Assembly (NCBI GenBank): GCA_950295325.1
Contig: OX485809.1
Span: forward strand, 2,044,001-2,108,000
DNA length: 64,000 nucleotides
Origin: Polytrichum commune
Lineage: Eukaryota; Streptophyta; Polytrichopsida; Polytrichales; Polytrichaceae
Direction: 5' to 3'
Positions within the stretch are counted from its first letter, which is position 1; each line of letters begins with the position of its first letter. A model generated the notes under the pieces. It worked only from the letters and a program-made list of their open reading frames with translations, had not been told where the DNA came from and made no database searches. This document shows, in pieces, positions 59,149 to 64,000 of the stretch. The translations under genes were made by a program, and so were the position numbers.

Positions 59149-60017
59149 TGTCGCGCACCTCTCCATGAGGAGTGCCCGAAACACCATGGGCACAAGGGGG
59201 ACCCCGGAGTGACACCCGGGACTTGTGGCGCCGTTGGTGAGAGGGCCCAAGTGATCCTAGTGTGGGTGAGGGCCCCGGGCGTTGGGAACGCCTCCCACCC
59301 ACGGAGACTAGGATGCACAAGGGTAAGGCCATAAGCTATGCGTAGCTCATGGCGTGGTGATTCTAGAATGCTCAAGAACACCTTAATCGGAGGTGTGAGC
59401 TAGGAGTTATGGCCATTTGAGTGGGGCGCTGTCCCGGGACAGCGCCCTGGTACAGCAGTGCCTGGGAGTGATTCCCGGGACTGCCAAGGTTCAAACAGGC
59501 ATAACTTCCTCACCACTTGCCCGAATGGGGCAAGTGAGGAGTGCATCGGCATCTACGTGAAGCGTAGATGAAGATGGAGTGGTCAAGTGTTAGCATCAGA
59601 CATCATACAAGGAAGTTATGATGGTCTGAAGCTGTGGGGGCTTCTAGGCCCAGCGGCTAAGGGAAAATGTCCACTTGGCCCCAACTCTTGGTAGAGAGAC
59701 AAGAGGTTGGTTGACGGTGGGGTAGGGGCCCCGCGTAGAGTCCTAGAGGCTTATATGGGTGAGGTGGTGTGGCCTCACCCGCCCGAGGCCGAACGGCAAG
59801 GCCTCCATGGGCTTTGGCCTATTGTGAGGCCATAGTTGCCTAGTATGGTTCGGGTTGTTGTAGTGTTGCTCCGGCAACGCGATGATCAACATAGGATTGG
59901 ACTTCCATGGATGGAAGTCCACATTGGGGAAATGGGTTACCGATTAAGGGGTGAGTCCCAAAAGCAAAGTAGGAGGGTTGGTTCCCTCCTATGAACTATT
60001 GGTCTGGGGTTGCGACA
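59149..60017 (+). repeat. 3' LTR
   Basis: 869 bp, identical by eye to the 5' LTR; followed by the target duplication GGACG at 60018-60022. Confidence 0.93.
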
Positions 60018-60512
60018 GGACGGGCACTAGCTTGCTCTGCGGCGTGGCAGCTCACATTGGCTTCTTCCGCTGAGGGGCCTCGGATTCTTGAGTGAATCCT
60101 GTTGCCCCTTCCTCGACCTCCCCCTCCACTTTCTCTGCTTCCTCCTCTTCCTCCCCCTCCTCCGCAACCTCGCCACCTGCTCCCATAGACGGATTGCCCG
60201 GATGCAACCCGATGAGCAGCTCTGGCAATTGAACGGGGGCGCGCATGGCGAATTCACCCGGGTTGATTCGCCTCGCCATATCCAAAGGATTCTCGCCCCC
60301 CTCGACGATCTCTTTGACGTAGGATCCGGGTATCCAGTCGAGGATGTCCATTCTCTTCGCCAACGCCTTCTGGGTCCTGTAGAATTGAACATCGGTATCC
60401 TCCACATAGGAGTAGATGTTCAACCCAGACATCTGCACAATCCAAATCAATAGTATTAGTATCACCAATGAAGAATAAGGAAAAATGACACCCAAAAAAA
60501 CAATAATAGTTA

Positions 60513-60747
60513 GTTTGGGTCGATCGACCCAAACTGTGCATGCCCTAGTTTGGGTCGAGCGACCCAAACCAAGCATGCCCATAGTTTGGGTCGATCGACC
60601 CAAACTGTGCATGCCCTAGTTTGGGTCGCTCGACCCAAACCAAGCATGCCCATAGTTTGGGTCGAGCGACCCAAACCAAGCATGCCCATAGTTTGGGTCG
60701 ATCGACCCAAACTGTGCATGCCCTAGTTTGGGTCGCTCGACCCAAAC
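60513..60747. repeat. Palindrome cluster 1: seven copies, 35/36-bp spacing
   Basis: Copies start at 60513, 60548, 60584, 60619, 60655, 60691 and 60726. Arms are GTTTGGGTCG and CGACCCAAAC; centres are AT, AG, AT, CT, AG, AT, CT. Spacers alternate TGTGCATGCCCTA and CAAGCATGCCCATA. All lie in the inferred intron 60780-60433. Confidence 0.93.
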
Positions 60748-62172
60748 CAGGCATATACATCCACGAGGTTAGTTTCTTACCATTGCTGCAAAAACCGGTT
60801 TGGAGCCCCCGAAGACGTTGAAGATGAAGTCCCCCCTCTTCGTGAGGGTCCTCATCATCCGCAGGTAAAAATCCATCCGCAGCTCATCCGCGGGGTAGTT
60901 GGCGTACTTCGCCTCGTCGTACAAGCTTCTGCTGGTGCCCAACCCTTCTGGGACTTGGAAAAGCTTTTCCATCCGGGCTATAGGATGGTTTGGCACCTTC
61001 AGCAGCTCAGCTTTGTACACGAAGTACAAGCACAGCACACAGACTATCTTCGTCTTCTTGTCTTTCAATGAGCTGTACGCCCCCTCCGCCGGTGCAGCAA
61101 CGTAATGAAATTTTGAGACGGCGTACTCTGGTTGCAATTTACGCACGATCTCGTACACCTGCTCCGCCCTCCTGTCCTCGACAATCCACAACCAGACGTC
61201 GACCTCCTTGAATTTGGGGCTGGCGTAGTCCACGAACTTGGTGAAGAACGGCTCGTAAAACGGGGTGCTCATTGTCCCCTCGAATGACGCTCCAGGAATG
61301 TTCCTGAAGTGTATCATTCCGAAGGGGAAGCGGTCCCCGGCTGCAGTCCTGATCGCCTTCCTAGCATCAGAGCCCGGCCAACCTTGGATCTTTAGAGGCT
61401 CGAGGGAGACCAAGTTGAAGTGAGCTTCGCCCTCGAACCTGACGATCTTCTTCTCCTTTATAAAGTTGGAGAAGGCACGCGCGGAGTGTTCGGGAAGCGC
61501 CCGGTTCCTCCCACCCTTCACGAACTTGGACCTGAGGAAGTCGTCTCCCGCCTCCCTCATGAGTGCCGCCATGGACGCACTGGTGAACTTGTACTTGGCT
61601 TTGAATGCCCTCCAGTGCGCCTCGTCAACCTCTCCGTCCACGATGAGCTTCTTCTCGGGCACCAGCTTGTGCAGCTCTTAGACGATGGTCGTCTTCTTCT
61701 TCCTGTTCTCCGTCCATTCCTTCAAGGTGTAGCATGAAGGGACGAACATCTTAGGCTTCGTGAAGACGATCTTCGGGTGAACCCAACATCTCTTCGCCAT
61801 CGGCTGCATGTGGAGGATGTGGGACGCCGCCTTTCCCACCTCTGTCTCCGAGAGACCTTGAAGAGCTCTGAAGAACTCCCTCACCAGTGGCTTCATTTGC
61901 TTGAAGCGCGTAGTCTGGTTGTACAGAATGCCGGTGTCGGGATCGATGAGGTCTCCCGTCTCATGTTTTTCGAAGACAGTCTTCCATTTTGTCCACACGG
62001 AGTCGGACGCTGTGATCAAGTAGATTTCTCCTCTTAGCTCGTTATATTTTTTTTGCTTGTGGCTAGCGTTGTCAATAGAGGAGAATTTATTGATCATCTG
62101 GTATTTGAAGTCCTGTACATGAAGTCAAGAACATATGTTAGAGAACACATCATGAAAAAAAATGGAACAACA

Positions 62173-62479
62173 GTTTGGGTCGATCGACCCAAACTTTAAA
62201 TCTGATGAAGACTATAAGACAATCCAAGAGTTTGGGTCGATCGACCCAAACTTTAAATCTGATGAAGACTATAAGACAATCCAAGAGTTTGGGTCGATCG
62301 ACCCAAACTTTAAATCTGATGAAGACTATAAGATAATCCAAGAGTTTGGGTCGATCGACCCAAACTTTAAATGTGATGAAGACTATAAGACAATCCAAGA
62401 ATTTGGGTCGATGGACCCAAACTACAAAACTTGCGAAGAAAATAAAACAATACAAGAGTTTGGGTCGATCGACCCAAAC
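62173..62479. repeat. Palindrome cluster 2: six copies, exact 57-bp period
   Basis: Copies start at 62173, 62230, 62287, 62344, 62401 and 62458. Five have perfect arms and AT centre; the fifth begins ATTTGGG and has GATGGACCC. Spacers (TTTAAATCTGATGAAGACTA...) are near-identical except the last. The array fills most of the inferred intron 62487-62113, starting 8 bp after its donor. Confidence 0.93.
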
Positions 62480-63863
62480 TTATTCACCTCCCATTTTGGG
62501 TTCTTGTCTTTTGCATTCTCCCTTTTCTTGGGAGGCCTGCCATAGAACTCCCACACATCCCTCGAGGCCATTATATTCCTAATCCAGGATGCCTGATACG
62601 CCCTCTTTTTATTCCCCATGTTGAAAAACCTGGAGATGTCACTGAGGACGGTCTCGTTGTCCGACCAAACCACCAGTGCCTTCCATACCTTCAGCTTCTC
62701 CTTCTGGTTGTTGGGGTCGTCCCATTCAGTCATCAGCTGGATTTTTTTGGAGGCCTCGACACTGTGCTGGCCGTCAATCAGCCAGAAATCTCCTTTAGAA
62801 ATCGCTGGCCACATATCAGCCGTAGGCATTCTTTTTAGCCCCTGGGGCATCACGACAATTGTCTGCCTGTCGTTCTTGAACTGCCCGCCCAAGATTTGAG
62901 CGACCATCCAGTCGACATAGGCATCCTCCTTGGCTCGGACACACTTTTCAGGTGGCGCAAGGTGGCATTGTGCAATGTTCACCTCGAACTTGAAGTCCCT
63001 GCCCATGAAGAAGCAATGGAGGCATTTCGTCTCAAAATTGTCGTTGATTTTCTGAATTTCCCCAGCATCAACCTCTTGGCCAGGCTTGGGCATCCGCAAC
63101 TCTGGCGAAACTGGCTCGGTGGTCATGACTGATGACTCCCTTGCCTTTTTCGACGGGGTCGTCCGCCGGCTTCCGGACGGGGTCGTCTGCCGGCTTCCTG
63201 AAGGAGTTGGCGTCTCGCTGTCAGCCGGAGTCGAGGTAGTGCTCAGTCTTCTAGAATCTGCCGGAACCGCCAGCGGAATCCTCACAGATTGGGGTCTGGA
63301 GGAACCTGCTCCTTCTTCTGTCTTGGCCTTCCGCCTGACAGGCTGTTGCGTTTTTGGTTTGCTTTGCAATGCTTTATTCAAAACCGTGATTGCTTGTTTC
63401 AGTTTTGTGAACCTGCTAGCGACCTTGGTGTTCGATACAGTGCCATCTATGAAGATGGTCTCCGGTTTTATTATCTCCGGGTCAACGCACGTCTCCTTGG
63501 CGTATAGGGGGTCGAAAGCCTCGGAGAATTGGTGCATGAACATATGCACGTTCTGCACTGCGGAGTTCTCTAGAATAACGTCAACGTGCTCCCCGAGAGC
63601 TTGGACGGAAGCAACCTCCCATCCCGTCAGCGTTGCCCAGGTGTGTTGCTCGTGGGTCCCCACTTTCACCACGAACAAGAGCTTGTACTGGGAGGCTTTC
63701 ACAACCTGAACGGACCACGCAAGAACGATCCCGTCCTTTGGGACGTATGAGTCGTCCTGTGGAGTTTCGTACTCCTCCCAAAGGTGGTCTGGGGCGAGCA
63801 TGAACCACCTCTCTCCAGGTCTCTTTTTAGTGGCCATCTGTAAGTCCAGAAACAAAATTGTTA

Positions 63864-63970
63864 GTTTAGGTCGATCGACCCAAAGTTTTTCAACTTGGAT
63901 TGAACATCAGTGCAAATTGAAAGGTGCTCTACTGGCCATCATGAATAGGTTTGGGTCGACCGACCCAAAC
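63864..63970. repeat. Two palindromes upstream of the first visible exon
   Basis: 63864-63885 has imperfect arms (GTTTAGGTCG, CGACCCAAAG) and AT centre; 63949-63970 has perfect arms and AC centre. They lie in the inferred intron or leader immediately 5' of exon 63837. Confidence 0.9.
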
Positions 63971-64000
63971 CCAAGCCTCGAATAGCCTAATCGTATAAGA

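Larger units (their letters stand above)
52939..60017 (+). mobile_element. Ty3/Gypsy chromodomain-type LTR retrotransposon, very young, defective
   Basis: The element is 7,079 bp. Its LTRs (869 bp each) begin TGTCGCGCACC and end GGTTGCGACA; the target duplication is GGACG (52934-52938, 60018-60022). The PBS TGGTATCAGAGC (53810-53821) is complementary to initiator tRNA-Met, and a purine-rich tract GGTGGGGGTGAG precedes the 3' LTR. Internal coding sequence shows protease-less, frame-broken reverse transcriptase/RNase H, integrase and chromodomain remnants. Identical LTRs with dead genes mean it was recently copied by proteins from another element. It lies in an exon of the ParB-methyltransferase-like gene. 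Confidence 0.93.
50563..63837 (-). pseudogene. ParB-like / beta-class methyltransferase-like / HAD gene, interrupted by a retrotransposon
   Basis: Exon 63837-62488: ATG directly after an acceptor (GGACTTACAG), so an upstream exon is likely. It contains a Ser/Thr/Pro-rich linker and the ParB-like FEVNIAQCHLAPPEK and GDFWLIDGQHSVEASKK (about residue 345-360). Exon 62112-60781: VDVWLWIVEDRRA (motif-IV position), LLKVPNHPIARME, and KRGDFIFNVFGGSKPVFAAM (motif I). Exon from 60432: MSGLNIYSYVEDTDVQFY (motif II region), a Glu-rich run, then after the retrotransposon (52938 on) TVADAKDMYSRD and a coiled coil to about 51889. Then the HAD exon. In-frame stops: TAA 61680, TGA 60054, TAG 52415, each one C-to-T change from a sense codon. 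Exon alignment with 22083-26110 shows homology from the DGQH motif through motif II. DNA methylation is an inference; DPPY is not conserved. Confidence 0.6.

Noticed and set aside
62173-62479. CRISPR-like array of palindromic repeats and spacers
   Set aside because: The spacers are near-identical tandem copies, the host is a plant nuclear genome and no cas genes are present.
62162-62545. Repetitive FGSIDPN-containing open frames on both strands
   Set aside because: The palindromes recur at exactly 57 bp (19 codons), which keeps frames open by chance; the region lies in an inferred intron.

Overview
This is nuclear DNA of a land plant. The main clues are a three-exon phi-class glutathione S-transferase, a kinase-NB-ARC-LRR resistance-type gene and a chromodomain-type Ty3/Gypsy LTR retrotransposon. 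The kinase-first architecture of the resistance gene (PNL type) is best known from mosses, so a moss or other early-diverging plant is my best guess, but I cannot prove it. Most of the window is AT-rich intergenic DNA and transposons at different stages of decay. Few genes look intact.

Layout. 1-0.33 kb: last exon of an unrecognised gene. 0.33-6.9 kb: gene-poor, with hairpin repeats (518-635, 3201-3330), a 5S rRNA-like fragment and a broken exon. 6.9-8.5 kb: GSTF gene. 8.5-21.5 kb: gene-poor, with a non-autonomous hAT element (10827-11463, perfect 8-bp target duplication), a 141-bp tandem repeat and degenerate low-complexity DNA. 21544-33540: a complete 12.0-kb DNA transposon with 24-bp perfect terminal inverted repeats and a CTTC target duplication. 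33.6-40.8 kb: kinase-NB-ARC-LRR gene on the minus strand, with about 21 nearly identical 144-bp LRR units. 41.5-43.8 kb: decayed second NBS-LRR. 46.9-48.4 kb: first exon of a cytochrome P450 between two diverged direct repeats. 48.8-49.45 kb: 98-bp tandem repeat. 49.6-64 kb (continuing out of the window): a second gene of the family carried by the 12-kb transposon, interrupted by a very young LTR retrotransposon (52939-60017, LTRs identical by eye, TSD GGACG).

Most interesting system. The 12-kb transposon carries two divergent genes. One is a DDE transposase of the type found in DUF7869-like proteins. The other encodes a ParB-like 'DGQH' region followed by a fold resembling beta-class DNA methyltransferases (motif order as in ParB-methylase fusions of phages and bacteria). 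Between them lies an array of about 35 palindromes with 10-nt arms and a 2-nt centre, spaced 59-60 bp. The second locus (50.5-63.8 kb) encodes a homologous protein joined to a HAD/FCP1-like phosphatase domain. It is studded with a different palindrome of the same geometry (arms GTTTGGGTCG and CGACCCAAAC around a variable dinucleotide), at exact 57-bp or 35/36-bp spacing, and each of its four inferred introns contains at least one. Two homologous genes, each accompanied by its own palindrome family, suggest a protein-site pair that diverges together, analogous in form to ParB-parS. Both copies in this window are decayed (in-frame stops, frameshifts, insertions), so function must be sought in intact relatives.
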